A DNA stretch of 64,000 nucleotides. It comes from Advenella kashmirensis WT001 (lineage in GTDB: Bacteria; Pseudomonadota; Gammaproteobacteria; Burkholderiales; Burkholderiaceae_B). Below, one piece after another: positions 35,063 to 45,368 of the stretch (the stretch's first letter is position 1; the number at the start of each line of letters is the position of its first letter). Both the position numbers and the translations under genes were made by a program. The stretch lies in contig NC_017964.1 of assembly GCF_000219915.2 (NCBI RefSeq), forward strand, positions 682,001 through 746,000, in the 5' to 3' direction. The notes below the pieces were generated by a model. That model did not search any database and was not told where the DNA came from. It saw only the letters and a list, made by a program, of their open reading frames with translations.

Positions 35063-36097
35063 TTATAGCTTTTCGCGCAATTCGTAATCAATAACGACAT
35101 CGCGCGCGTCGCCGGCGCTGTCTGGCCGCAACCCCATCCACGTACCCAGTCCCAGCGGCGAGGCTTGCCCCAGACGAATGCCCTTGATGTCTTCTTTTCT
35201 GAGTACGATCTCCGCATCCCAGTTCAACTCGATCCCCACATAATGGCGCAGCCAGTGGGTCAGTTGCTTTGCCTGGCGTGTGCCGGGCATGAATTGATCA
35301 AATTCAGAGCGCGTAAGCGGGCCCAGCGAAAGGCGAAATTTATGCTGTGCATCGCGCACGGAGCTGCCCAGAATCGTATCCTGGCCCAGTCCCATGCTGC
35401 CATTGAGACCCAGCTGCTGCGATGGGTGCAATTGGATCCATTGCGGCACAAATTCCTTTAGGCTGACGTTGATGTTGAAGAAGGTTCTCAGTATTTGGAT
35501 AATGCCTTCCGGATTGCGTGTCTGGCGCACCAGGTGGCCGGCAAAAAAATACTTGGCGTGATCCATGATGGAGTCACGCTGTTTCAACGAATCCTGCCCC
35601 TGATTGATCAGGCTGGCAACATGACGACTGAAATTTTCTTCGGGACGATCCAGGCTGACTGTGCTTTGCGCATCTGCCCAGGCCCGGTAAAAAAGTGCAA
35701 TCAGGCGATGATGGAAAATATCGGCAAAGGCCGAGAGTGTGTGGTCCCGATGATGTACGATCCGCTCGCGCACGTATTCGGTCAGATGCAAGGGTAATGG
35801 GCCGTTAGGACCAAACAGCCCGTAGCTCAGAATGGAAACAACGGGCGGACCGTCTTTATCACGGTCGACATCACAAATGGTGGATGGCGCGAACGCCATG
35901 GACGGTTCCTGGCGCAGCCGCACCGGTTCGCGCGAGGGCAGCGAATCGCGGCCCAGCGGCTTGCGTGTGCCGCTGCGGGCGTCCAGCCAGCGCAATACAT
36001 GATACAGGCCGAAGCGATACGGGTCTGCTTCAAGCTTCTGCCAGAAGTCCGGCGGCAGCGTATTGGCCGGGGTTACAGGATCCGAAGGTGTATCCAT
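35063..36097 (-). CDS. tssG: Type VI secretion baseplate protein TssG
   Basis: A 344-residue TssG (ImpH/VasB) homologue, part of the T6SS baseplate wedge with TssE, TssF and TssK. Family features are FWQKLEADPYRFGLYHVLRWLDAR at the start, the PSREPVRLRQEPSMAFAPSTI block, GLFGPNGPLPLHLTEYVRERI, DIFHHRLIALFYRAWADAQ and the late LGLGTWMG. In most T6SS loci tssG directly follows tssF. Here no tssF is adjacent, and the upstream neighbour is a methyltransferase in the opposite direction. tssG therefore heads a short minus-strand unit of its own, separate from the plus-strand tss genes. Confidence 0.92.
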   Translation of the reverse strand: MDTPSDPVTPANTLPPDFWQKLEADPYRFGLYHVLRWLDARSGTRKPLGRDSLPSREPVRLRQEPSMAFAPSTICDVDRDKDGPPVVSILSYGLFGPNGPLPLHLTEYVRERIVHHRDHTLSAFADIFHHRLIALFYRAWADAQSTVSLDRPEENFSRHVASLINQGQDSLKQRDSIMDHAKYFFAGHLVRQTRNPEGIIQILRTFFNINVSLKEFVPQWIQLHPSQQLGLNGSMGLGQDTILGSSVRDAQHKFRLSLGPLTRSEFDQFMPGTRQAKQLTHWLRHYVGIELNWDAEIVLRKEDIKGIRLGQASPLGLGTWMGLRPDSAGDARDVVIDYELREKL

Positions 36098-36319
36098 GCG
36101 GTTGTGGTACCCGTCAAAAGGTGTATAAGATAGCGTGATGAAATGACATGGCGGTTGCAGCCAGTGTACCCGAAAGCTTAATATTGTGTAAGGTGACCGC
36201 CCTGAGGATATCAGATACGGAGAACAAGGCGCTATCTGCAGGTTTGGCAGATGTATGCTACTGCCCGGGCGCGGGCGGCAAGCGCATCAGCGTCTCGCCC
36301 CAATGCGTTTGAGGGATAA

Positions 36320-37046
36320 ATGGCACAGAATATTTACGATAATCCTGGTTTTTTCGCTGGCTACGTTCAATTGCCCAGGCAGGTCCTTGGCCTGGAAGGG
36401 GCGCCGGAATGGCCAGCGATCCGGGCGCTCTTGCCTGATCCGACCGGCAAACAGGTTGTCGATCTCGGTTGCGGCTTTGGCTGGACCGCACGCTGGTTTC
36501 GCCAGCAGGGGGCGGCCTCGGTATTGGGGCTGGACCTATCGCGGAACATGATCCAGCGCGCGCGGGCAGAGACTGCAGATGCCGCTATTGAATATCGAAT
36601 CGCCGATCTGGACACCCTGACGCTTGCTCGGGCTAGCTTCGATATTGCCTACAGTGCATTGACCTTTCACTATGTGCAGGATTTTGATCGCCTTGCGCGC
36701 CAGATCACAAGTGCCTGCAACCTGGCGGGCATCTGGTCTTCTCGATTGAGCATCCGATCTTCATGGCCGCCGCCGCCGCTCATTGGATTAGTGATGAGCA
36801 GGGCCGTAAAACCTGGCCGGTCAACGGATACGCCCGGGAGGGCGAGCGCCGCACAGACTGGTTCGCCACCGGCGTATTGAAGTACCACCGGACAATCGGC
36901 ACAACGTTGAATGCCTGATTGCTGCGGGTTTTCGCATTCAGGTCGTGCAGGAGTTCGCACCCACTGCCCAACAGATTGAGCAACTACCGCAACTGGCAGA
37001 GGAGCTGGAACGTCCTATGATGCTGATTGTGTCGGCGACAGCGTAA
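36320..37046 (+). CDS. Class I SAM-dependent methyltransferase (two frameshifts)
   Basis: Small-molecule methyltransferase of the Methyltransf_11/25 type. The SAM-binding motif I is VVDLGCGFGWTARWFRQQGA, followed by VLGLDLSRNMIQRAR and the motif II/III region FDIAYSALTFHYVQDFDRL. The frame breaks at CC 36714-36715 and at CC 36914-36915. Adding one base at each gives ALQPGGHLVFSIEHPIFMA, then TTLNALIAAGFRIQVVQEFAP and a 242-residue protein ending at TAA 37044-37046. It sits between tssG and clpV but has no known role in T6SS. The substrate is unknown. Confidence 0.8.
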
Positions 37047-37247
37047 CGGTTGCTGCGGACAAAGCCATTTCTTGTCTTAGGGTGCTCAATACGCAGGCCG
37101 GATCGGCGCGTTTACATTTGGCAAAACTTTAGAGTTCGAAAACCTTCACGGATACACGTAACATACAGGACATCATTTTCACAGGCAGGTCATATCTTTC
37201 GGCTACGCTTTCCCATTCACAAATGACAGCAAGCAAAATAAACAACT

Positions 37248-39874
37248 ATGTCTGAAATTAATCGCAGCGATCTTTTTGGAAAACTTGACACCCTGCTGTA
37301 CCGCGCACTGGAAGGCGCCACAGCATTTTGTAAACTTCGCGGTAACCCTCATGTGGAACTGGTGCACTGGCTTCATCAGATCATGCATGAGCATGACAGT
37401 GATCTGCAGAAAATAATTCGTTATTTCGAACTCAATCCCGATCAGCTGGAGCGCGGCATTGTCGCCACCCTGGACGAACTGCCGCGTGGCGCTTCCTCGG
37501 TTTCCGATTTGTCGGAGCACCTGGATAACGCGGCCGAACGTGCCTGGGTATATGGTTCGCTCAAGTATGGCGAAGCGCGGATCCGCAGCGCGCATCTGAT
37601 TCTGGGCATTCTCAAGACCCATTCTCTGCGCAATGTGCTCTATGGTATTTCATCAGAGTTCAAGAAAATCACGCCGGATGTACTGGCCGACCATCTGCCG
37701 GCTATCGTCAAGGACTCTGTCGAGCAGCAGGATAGCGCTGCCTTGTCAGATGGTGGCGCAGCAGCGCCTGCTACCGGGGCCAGCGGCAGGTCTGCGTTGG
37801 CACAGTACGCGGTAGACATGACCGCCCGGGCGCGTAACAATGAAATTGATCCGGTATCCGGTCGTGATGAAGAAATCCGGCAGATTGTCGATATCCTGAT
37901 GCGCCGTCGTCAGAACAATCCATTGCTCACCGGCGAAGCCGGTGTCGGCAAAACCGCTGTGGTTGAAGGATTGGCGCTGCGGCTGGCCAGCGGCGACGTT
38001 CCGCCTTCGCTGCGCGAGGTGTCGCTGTATTTACTGGATATCGGGCTGTTGTCTGCCGGCGCGAGCATGAAGGGTGAATTTGAATCGCGACTGCGTCAGG
38101 TCATAGACGAAGTGCAGGCCAGTGAAAAGCCGATTGTACTGTTTATAGACGAAATCCATACCTTGATTGGCGCAGGCGGTGCTGCTGGCACGGGCGATGC
38201 GGCCAATCTGCTCAAACCCGCGCTGGCGCGCGGTCAATTGCGTACCATCGGCGCTACGACCTGGGCCGAGTATAAGAAGTACATAGAAAAAGACCCCGCC
38301 CTGACGCGCCGCTTTCAGGTGGTGCAGGTGCACGAACCGGCCGAAGCCCGCGCGCTGATTATGTTGCGTGGCCTGGCCGGCAGGCTGGAGTCGCACCATC
38401 AGGTGCTGCTTCTGGATGAAGCGATTGATGCCGCCGTGCGACTGTCGCACCGCTATATTCCGGCGCGCCAGCTTCCCGACAAGGCAGTGGCGCTGCTGGA
38501 TACGGCGTGCGCCCGTGTGGCGGTCAGCCAGCACGCCCAGCCGCCAGCCGTAGAGGATTGTCGGCGGCGCATAGAGCATCTGCAGATCGAGCGCGATATT
38601 GCGCAGCGGGAATTGCAGGTCGGTGTCGGCAGCGAGGCACGCATCGCTAACATCGACAGCGACCTGGAGGTCGCGCGTGACAAGCTGGGCCATCTGGAAG
38701 ATAACTGGCGGACCGAGCAGGAGCTGGCCGCCCGGCTGTTTGAGTTGCGCCAGATATTACGTGATGAGGATACCAGCGAGCAACTGCGCAACGACACCCT
38801 GACCGCGCTGCGGCAGGTGCAGCAGCAACTGGAAACCCAGCAGGGCGAAACGCCCTGATTTTTCCGTCGGTGGACGCCAATGCCGTTGCCGCTGTCGTGG
38901 CAGACTGGACGGGCATTCCTGTGGGCCGAATGGTCAAGGACGAGGCCAGTTCGGTATTACAGTTGTCCGACTCGCTGGAAAAACGCGTTATTGGCCAGCG
39001 TGATGGGCTGGATGCCATCACGCGCCGTATCCAGACGTCCCGTGCCCGTCTTACCGATCCAAATAAGCCGGTAGGGGTGTTCCTGCTTTGCGGCCCCAGT
39101 GGCGTGGGCAAGACCGAGACGGCGCTGGCGCTGGCTGAAACGCTTTATGGCGGCGAGCAGAATCTGATCTCCATTAATATGAGCGAGTTCCAGGAAGCAC
39201 ATACCGTTTCCACGCTTAAGGGAGCACCACCCGGCTATGTTGGTTATGGCGAAGGCGGTGTGCTGACCGAAGCGGTGCGGCGCCGCCCCTATAGCGTGGT
39301 CCTGCTCGATGAGGTTGAGAAGGCGCACGCCGATGTGCATGAAATTTTCTTTCAGGTATTCGACAAGGGCTGGATGGAAGACGGGGAAGGGCGCTATATC
39401 GACTTCAAAAACACCGTGATTATTCTGACCTCCAATGTCGGGACGGATCGTATTGTGGATCTGTGCAAGGATCCTGATTTGATGCCCGATGCCGAAGGGC
39501 TGACCGGCGCCTTGCGTGAGCCCCTGCTGGGCGTATTTCCTGCGGCGCTGCTGGGTCGACTGGTGGTGGTGCCATATCTGCCGCTATCGGATGAGATGCT
39601 GGGTCGCATCGTGCGTCTGCAACTGGATCGTATCAAGGTACGTCTGCAGCAAAATCACAATATTGATTTTGAGGTTACTGACGCTGCAGTCTCGCAGATC
39701 GTTGGACGCTGTACTGAAGTGGAATCCGGCGGGCGGATGGTGGATGCGATTCTAACCAATACGGTATTGCCTAAAGTGAGCCAGGAAATTCTGATGAGCA
39801 CCATCGAAGGCCGCAGTTTGGCCCGGTTGTCCCTGGATGCGCAGGACGGCGAGTTTGTCTATCAATACAGCTGA
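37248..39874 (+). CDS. clpV: T6SS ATPase ClpV/TssH (one frameshift)
   Basis: AAA+ unfoldase of the ClpB/Hsp100 class that disassembles the contracted TssB/TssC sheath. The N-terminal ClpV domain (residues 1-165) starts EINRSDLFGKLDTLLYRALEGATAFCKLRGNPHVELVHWL. The first AAA module has Walker A LLTGEAGVGKTAVVEG and FIDEIHTLIGAGGAAG; a coiled-coil middle region follows, then the second AAA module with LCGPSGVGKTETALALAE and VVLLDEVEKAH. The frame breaks at CCC 38853-38855. One added C joins GETPLIFPSVDANAVAAVVADWTGIPVGRM and yields 875 residues, the usual ClpV size. A terminator follows the stop. It is set apart from the tssJKLM run by two minus-strand genes. Confidence 0.93.
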
Positions 39875-39903
39875 AAATCAATTCAGTTGCAATGAAGATT
39901 GAA

Positions 39904-39941
39904 GAAATGCCCGCTCATTAAATTGCAGCGGGCATTTTTTT
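39904..39941. terminator. Terminator after clpV
   Basis: AAATGCCCGCT (39904-39914) pairs with AGCGGGCATTT (39927-39937) and is followed by a T run on the plus strand. On the minus strand the stem is followed by TTTCTTC, so it may also serve the converging FHA gene. Confidence 0.85.
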
Positions 39942-40014
39942 GAGGATTCGATCCGGACGGTGGCGCATCTGTCGACGGGATGTCTTGCCAGGCATCTTAT
40001 CGTTGCCGGGCGTG

Positions 40015-41091
40015 TTATTTTTTGTCCGGGTCTTTGTCTTTGTATCCGGAATGCACTGCGCGCTGCAGTGTATCAAGAATATTATCCTGCTTGTGACTGT
40101 CCAGGGCGGTATCTTTGTTCAGGGTAGTCGGACTGTCGTCGCTGAATATGGTGTAGCGATCTTTGTCTGCGCCGTCGTTAGGCAGCGCATCCAGTGGGTC
40201 TCCATCGATGGATGGATGATGCATGCCTTCCGGCCTGAGCAGTTCTACGGGATTATGATGATTGCGATTGGTGGCCGATTCCATGTCAAATGGATGTCGT
40301 TCATCGGCAGCGCTGCCGCCCACCGGCAGTACACCAGGACCGCTGAGCAGATCCTTGAAAATGTCGTCGGGGTTTTCTTCCGGCACAGGCGCTGCTGGCG
40401 GAGTGTTGCCCGCATCGGGGGGCTGGGCCGCATTTGCCTTTTCCGGCGCCGCATGCGATATCGTCGTGTTGTCTCCCAGGGGTGCGACCGTGGTGTTGGG
40501 TACGGGCGCCGGGGGCGGCATCCTGTTAATGGGCGTGCCCAGCGGGTGTTCTTCAGGATAGAGATCAGGTTGTGCTGCGCCGGCGGCCTGCTCGACGGGA
40601 GCCTGATAGGCCGGATGCCAGGTGGGCAGTTGCTCGTCAATGTCGGCAGTAGCGGGCGTTGCCCCCGGAAAGGCACGGGCCGCTGTCGTCGCCCCTGCAG
40701 CTGCAGCCGTGCCGGCAAATGCCGCCGTATCGTAAGGGGTTGCGCTCAGGGCAGTGTCGTCTATGGCGGCCGGTTCAGAGGCAGGCGGTCCGTCAACGAC
40801 AATCAGATAATCACCCACGGTAATCCGGTCGCCTTTGTGAACACTGGCTTCCTGGGACAGTCCGAGTGGCGTGTCGTTGACTGCAACGCGGCTCATGCTG
40901 CTCATATTGAGTACTGTGCCAGCACCGCCTGCTTCCTGCATGCGAACAATCGCTTGCAGGGTGCTTAGCTCGCCCGACGGGTCGGGCAGGTTCAGATCAT
41001 TCTGCTGGCCACGGCCAATCGTGCCGCCGGGCGGCTGCAACTGACAGGTAAACGTGGTGGCATTGTGCAGATGTTGTACGGTCAGTTTCAT
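40015..41091 (-). CDS. T6SS-associated FHA-domain protein
   Basis: A 358-residue protein with an N-terminal forkhead-associated domain (about residues 1-100), which binds phosphothreonine. Motifs are GGTIGRGQQNDLNLPD, an FHA Gly-Arg variant, and the later VAVNDTPLG with HKGDRITVGDYLIVV. The remainder is Pro/Ala/Asp-rich and probably unstructured; the conserved C-terminal TagH domain of longer T6SS FHA proteins was not seen. FHA proteins in T6SS loci act in threonine-phosphorylation control with a kinase. The only kinase-like gene here (49770-52578) appears catalytically dead. The gene converges with clpV. Confidence 0.8.
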   Translation of the reverse strand: MKLTVQHLHNATTFTCQLQPPGGTIGRGQQNDLNLPDPSGELSTLQAIVRMQEAGGAGTVLNMSSMSRVAVNDTPLGLSQEASVHKGDRITVGDYLIVVDGPPASEPAAIDDTALSATPYDTAAFAGTAAAAGATTAARAFPGATPATADIDEQLPTWHPAYQAPVEQAAGAAQPDLYPEEHPLGTPINRMPPPAPVPNTTVAPLGDNTTISHAAPEKANAAQPPDAGNTPPAAPVPEENPDDIFKDLLSGPGVLPVGGSAADERHPFDMESATNRNHHNPVELLRPEGMHHPSIDGDPLDALPNDGADKDRYTIFSDDSPTTLNKDTALDSHKQDNILDTLQRAVHSGYKDKDPDKK

Positions 41092-41149
41092 GATGGGTTC
41101 TGCTCCTTGACTGGAGACGGTTGTGGCGTCCCCGTCGTGCCGCGCCGGC

Positions 41150-41638
41150 CTACTTTGTCAGAGGACGGATGGGCGTAATGCTGCCGCCAGCCGGTGTGGT
41201 GCCCGGATTTGTTGTTTTGCTAGGCTGATGCTCTGCCTGGACTCCCTCAAAAACCGGTCCCCATGACGGGTGTGATTTCTCGGCGGGAAGCAATGTGAAA
41301 TTGGGATTCAATGTCAGAATTTGTTCAAAAGTGCTGGCGCAACTACGCTTGGCTTCTGTCAGGCACTCGCTGAATGCCTTGTACTTGAGTGCCGTCGTGT
41401 GCAGCGGAACCGAGCCGGTGCTCAGTGCCGGCGTGTTCGTTACTTGCGTAATGACCGCGTCGTATTGTCCTGCCATAAAACTTTCACGTATCGGCCGAAT
41501 CTGTACTTCTTCAGATGAGGACAGTGCAGTGGAATCGGAGCTGCTCCACAGGGAGCACGCCGACGTCAGGACACCAGCAGCAAGTACACCGGACAGCAGA
41601 AATACACGTGAAGCGTTCATTTTTTTGAATTGAGACAT
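41150..41638 (-). CDS. T6SS-associated lipoprotein, TssQ-like
   Basis: Small outer-membrane or periplasmic lipoprotein of 162 residues from ATG 41638. A signal peptide ends in the lipobox LTSAC (cysteine at about residue 28), followed by a Ser-rich spacer. The mature part contains a short helical repeat region (SFMAGQYDAVITQVTNTP... TALKYKAFSECLTEAKRSCASTFEQILTLNP) resembling a TPR-like fold. A Thr/Pro-rich tail closes it. Size and position beside the FHA gene fit the TssQ family of betaproteobacterial T6SS loci. Alternative starts are at 41620 and 41677, and none has a clear ribosome binding site. It is divergent from tssJ. Confidence 0.65.
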   Translation of the reverse strand: MSQFKKMNASRVFLLSGVLAAGVLTSACSLWSSSDSTALSSSEEVQIRPIRESFMAGQYDAVITQVTNTPALSTGSVPLHTTALKYKAFSECLTEAKRSCASTFEQILTLNPNFTLLPAEKSHPSWGPVFEGVQAEHQPSKTTNPGTTPAGGSITPIRPLTK

Positions 41639-42166
41639 GTTGATGTAATAGAAATATTTAATAATGCTGTTTGACATAGCCTGTTAATGCAAATGAAATA
41701 TACCGTTTTATTACGGCGGATGACAAATGCAATTGCAACTGCAGATCAGTCACTGTGCTGCCATTTCTGCGAAGGAAATGTCCCTCATTGGAGTGTTTAA
41801 GGCAACAGGACTGTGTACCAAATATATTAATACCTGTAGATGACAATAACATGTTAAATCGACAGCGTCGTGCTTAAGAAACGTAAATTATGTAACGTAT
41901 AAGTAACTTTGGAAAAATACTGTTTAATTTAACTACATATTAGTCAATTTCAGTAAGAGTATAGGTTTTTGTGCTTGATGTTTTGGTCTGTCACAAACAC
42001 AATGCAAATTGACGGATTTGTCGGGCGTGCAGGCGCTGACAGACAGGACTGGCGGGCGCAAATGCTCTTGTAAACTGCGCCTTTAAGGCGGCTATTGCGG
42101 CTTATAGTGGCTAATATGCGGTTCATGATCAGGCACTTGCACGCTATTTGAATGAGGACATGGCAA
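41639..42166. promoter_or_regulatory. AT-rich divergent region upstream of tssJ
   Basis: About 530 bases between the TssQ-like gene and tssJ. Much of 41640-41990 is strongly AT-rich compared with its neighbours (for example near 25-30% G+C around 41881-41940). This is typical of silencer-bound promoters and of horizontally acquired secretion loci. It should hold the promoter of the tssJKLM operon. No clear operator was recognised. Confidence 0.45.
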
Positions 42167-42694
42167 ATGACATTTATTTATAACAAGATCATGAAGCTGG
42201 GGACGGTCGGCCTGATTGCCGCCGGTGTGCTGGCCGGATGCGCATCTACCGAATCCAAAATGGCTGTCCCCTATATCGTAGAGTTAAATGCTGATAGTCA
42301 GGTAAACCCTAATGCCTCGGGCAAACCTTCGCCGGTTAAGGTTACTGTCTATGAACTGAAGTCCACCAATGCTTTTGATACGGCAGACTATTTTGCCCTT
42401 ATGAAGGACCCGCGCGCAGTACTTGGCGATCAGATGCTTGAAGTCAATTCCCGTATCATCAAGCCGGGCAGTACTGAAGAAATCAAGGCATCGGGAAGCA
42501 CCCAGGCCAAGGCGCTGGGCATTGTTGCCTCGTACCGCGATCTGAACAACAGTCAATGGCGCCTGGTAGTAGATCTGCCCGAAGCCGAGACGACCAATTT
42601 CTACAAATTCTGGCAGTTCTCTCCTGACGAAAAGCGTATTCGCATCGATGTGCAGAGAGCCGCTGTCAACGTCAACAAAACAGAACCAAAATAA
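42167..42694 (+). CDS. tssJ: T6SS outer-membrane lipoprotein TssJ
   Basis: A 175-residue lipoprotein that anchors the T6SS membrane complex to the outer membrane and binds TssM. The signal peptide has lipobox VLAGC (Cys 25), and the mature protein is a compact beta sandwich. Landmarks are SPVKVTVYELKSTNAFDTADYFALMKD and the late RLVVDLPEAETTNFYKFWQ. ATG 42167 is chosen because GAGGA lies eight bases before it; ATG 42152 and ATG 42191 are also in frame. It is the first gene of a tight plus-strand operon tssJ-tssK-tssL-tssM-tagF. Confidence 0.9.
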   Translation: MTFIYNKIMKLGTVGLIAAGVLAGCASTESKMAVPYIVELNADSQVNPNASGKPSPVKVTVYELKSTNAFDTADYFALMKDPRAVLGDQMLEVNSRIIKPGSTEEIKASGSTQAKALGIVASYRDLNNSQWRLVVDLPEAETTNFYKFWQFSPDEKRIRIDVQRAAVNVNKTEPK

Positions 42695-42709
42695 ATTGCA
42701 GATTGTTTT

Positions 42710-44052
42710 ATGAGCATAAAAGATAAAGTAGTCTGGTCAGAGGGGATGTTTCTTCGCCCCCATCATTTTCAGCAGTTCGAACGATATCTGGAACACAACC
42801 TGCGAGTACGCATCGAAAGTATCACAAGCGTGTTCTGGGGGTTTCAGGACCTGGATATTGATGTTGATGCCCTGGCGCTGGGCAAGGTGGCGCTGAAAAA
42901 GGCCACGGGCCTGTTTCCCGATGGCACGCCGTTCAGCTTTGACGCCGAGTCTGCGCCCTTTGCCCTGGAAGTGCCGGCCGGCACGCTGGACAAACGGGTA
43001 TACCTGGCGATCCCGCGAGTACGCGAAGGCGCCGAAGACGTTGTGTTCGAAGAGACGCCCGACTCTCTGGCGCGCTATAGCGTCATTGAAGATGAAGTTG
43101 TCGACACCTGTGAAGTGTCTCTTGGAACAGCGGTGGTGCAGGTCGGACGATTGCGTTTTCGGCTGATGCTGGAATCCGATTTCGGTGATGAGTGGATCGG
43201 CATGCCGCTGGCCTGGATTACCGAACGCAGCGCCGACAATAAGGTCGTTCTTGACTTCACTTATATCGCGCCGGTCCTGTCGAGCAATGTGAGTTTTGCC
43301 CTGACCAGCTTTATCCGGGAACTCTTCGGACTGCTCAATGCCCGCAGTGAACTGCTGGCGACACGTCTGAATCAGCCGGGGCGTGGCGGTGTTGCCGAAG
43401 TCTCGGAGTTCCTTATACTGGAAACCATCAATCGCTATCGTGGCGCCTTATGGCATATGATCACGCTTGGCAATGTGCATCCGGAGCGCATTTTTCATGA
43501 CTTTCTGATGCTGGCCAGCGACCTGGCCACCTTTACCGGCACGGGAAAACGAATGGAAACGTTCCCCGCTTACGTACACGATAATTTGCGGCTTAGCTTT
43601 GAACCGCTGATGCAAGTGCTGCGCCGGGCGCTGACCACCATTCTGGAAGAGCAGGCCATTCGCATACCGCTGCACGACAAAGGTCAGGGGCTGCGGGTGG
43701 GCAGATCACCGACCCGCACCTGTTGCAGTCTGCCGAATTTATTATTGCCGTTCATGCCGATATGCCGGCTGAGCTTACGCGGACCCGTTTTCCGGCACAG
43801 GTCAAATTGGGACCGGTCGAGCGTATCCGCGATCTGGTGCATCTGCAGTTGCCGGGCGTGTCGCTCAAGCCGGTCACCAATGTACCGCGTCAGTTGCCGT
43901 ACAGCGCGGGGCATATTTATTTTTCTCTGGAAAAAACCGGAGATATGTGGACACAACTGGAACGCACCGGCGCGCTGGCGTTGCATCTGGCTGGGGACTT
44001 TCCGGGGCTGACACTTGAGTTCTGGGCGGTCAGAGAGGATCGGGACAGATAA
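42710..44052 (+). CDS. tssK: T6SS baseplate protein TssK (one frameshift)
   Basis: TssK links the baseplate to the TssJLM membrane complex. The start KVVWSEGMFLRPHHFQQFERYLE is strongly conserved, as are GMPLAWITERSADNK-like and AEVSEFLILETINRYRGALWHM blocks. The frame breaks near 43699-43702 (GGGTGGGCAG). One added base gives RVGQITDPHLLQSAEFIIAVHADMPAEL and the typical C-terminus with GDFPGLTLEFWAVRED. The restored protein is 447 residues, normal for TssK. It starts 15 bases after tssJ and ends two bases before tssL. Confidence 0.93.
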
Positions 44053-44054
44053 AC

Positions 44055-45368
44055 ATGGCAGAAAACTTCGCGGGGACGCCGATCGGTCCCTGGGCAAACT
44101 CCACCGCAATGCCCGATGCTGGCAAATTGCGGCCCGATGACTATGTCATTAGCGGTTCAAATACGCTGGTTGCCGCGGCCAATCCGCTGCTGGTGCTGAT
44201 TCCGCAAATTCGCAATACCCGCTCGCATCCGTCGCCCACCCAATTGCGTGAACACCTGGTCGATGAAGTGCGTCAGTTCGAATTGCGTGCGCAGCACGCA
44301 GGCATACGCAACGAGACGATTCTTGGCGCGCGTTATTGCCTGTGCACGGCGCTGGATGAAGCGGCGGCGCTCACGCCCTGGGGTGGTGGCGGGATGTGGT
44401 CTGCCAATAGCCTGCTGGTCACCTTTCATAACGAGACCTGGGGTGGAGAAAAATTCTTCCAGCTGCTGGCCAAGCTGTCGCAGAATCCGGCGCAGCACAT
44501 TGACCTGCTGGAACTGCTTTACTATTGCCTGGTGCTGGGCTTCGAAGGCCGCTATCGGGTGGTGGACAACGGTCGCTCGCAACTGGAAACATTGCGCCAG
44601 CGCCTGTTGCTTATCTTGCGCAACGCGCGTGGCCAATATGCCGCTGCACTGTCTCCACACTGGCAGGACGCGCCCATTTTAAACAAGGTGCGGCGCCTGC
44701 CGATTCCCTTGTGGGTATTTGCCGTGCTGGCCGCTGCGCTGGGTTTTCTGTCGTTCCTTGGCCTGCAGTGGAGCCTGGGCGACCGTTCGGACAAACTGTT
44801 TGCAGATGTCATTAAAATCAAACCGCCAACGGTACAGATCAGCGCGCCGCAGATCAAGCGCGAGCCGGTCAAAACCGACAGGATTGCGCCGTTTCTTGCA
44901 CCTGAAATACGCGAGAATTTGCTGACTGTGCGTGATGAGGCCGATCGCAGCGTGATTGTGCTGCGCGGCGACGGTTTGTTCGAATCCGGCGCCGATGCCA
45001 TTCGCTCCCAATATCTGCCTGTGCTCTCACGCGTGGCCGATGCGCTCAATGCGGTACAGGGCAATATCCTGGTCACCGGATATAGTGATAATGTACCGAT
45101 CAAAACCATTAAATACCCGTCCAATTGGGAGCTGTCCCAGGCCCGTGCCGATGCCGTTAAAAAGCTGCTGGATGAACGCCTGAACAATAAATTGCGAGTA
45201 CGTGCCGAGGGCCGTGGAGAGGCTGATCCGGTGGCGCCGAACGATACGCCGGAAAACCGGGCGCGCAATCGGCGCGTGGAGATCACTTTGCTTGTTTCGC
45301 CTGTTGCGCCGGGCTCGTCTGCCCCGGCTGATCCGTCTGCCATGCCCGAGCGGGGAGCGAACCGATGA
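44055..45368 (+). CDS. tssL: T6SS inner-membrane protein TssL with OmpA-like domain
   Basis: A 437-residue TssL (DotU/IcmH). The cytoplasmic DotU domain lies at about residues 40-215 (VDEVRQFELRAQHAGIRNETILGARYCLCTALDEAA and LELLYYCLVLGFEGRYRV). One transmembrane helix follows at about 222-244. The periplasmic C-terminus is an OmpA/peptidoglycan-binding domain (about 290-425) with VTGYSDNVPIKT and NRARNRRVEITLLV. This is the extended TssL form that binds the cell wall itself. Its stop overlaps the tssM start (ATGA at 45365), implying coupled translation. Confidence 0.95.
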   Translation: MAENFAGTPIGPWANSTAMPDAGKLRPDDYVISGSNTLVAAANPLLVLIPQIRNTRSHPSPTQLREHLVDEVRQFELRAQHAGIRNETILGARYCLCTALDEAAALTPWGGGGMWSANSLLVTFHNETWGGEKFFQLLAKLSQNPAQHIDLLELLYYCLVLGFEGRYRVVDNGRSQLETLRQRLLLILRNARGQYAAALSPHWQDAPILNKVRRLPIPLWVFAVLAAALGFLSFLGLQWSLGDRSDKLFADVIKIKPPTVQISAPQIKREPVKTDRIAPFLAPEIRENLLTVRDEADRSVIVLRGDGLFESGADAIRSQYLPVLSRVADALNAVQGNILVTGYSDNVPIKTIKYPSNWELSQARADAVKKLLDERLNNKLRVRAEGRGEADPVAPNDTPENRARNRRVEITLLVSPVAPGSSAPADPSAMPERGANR

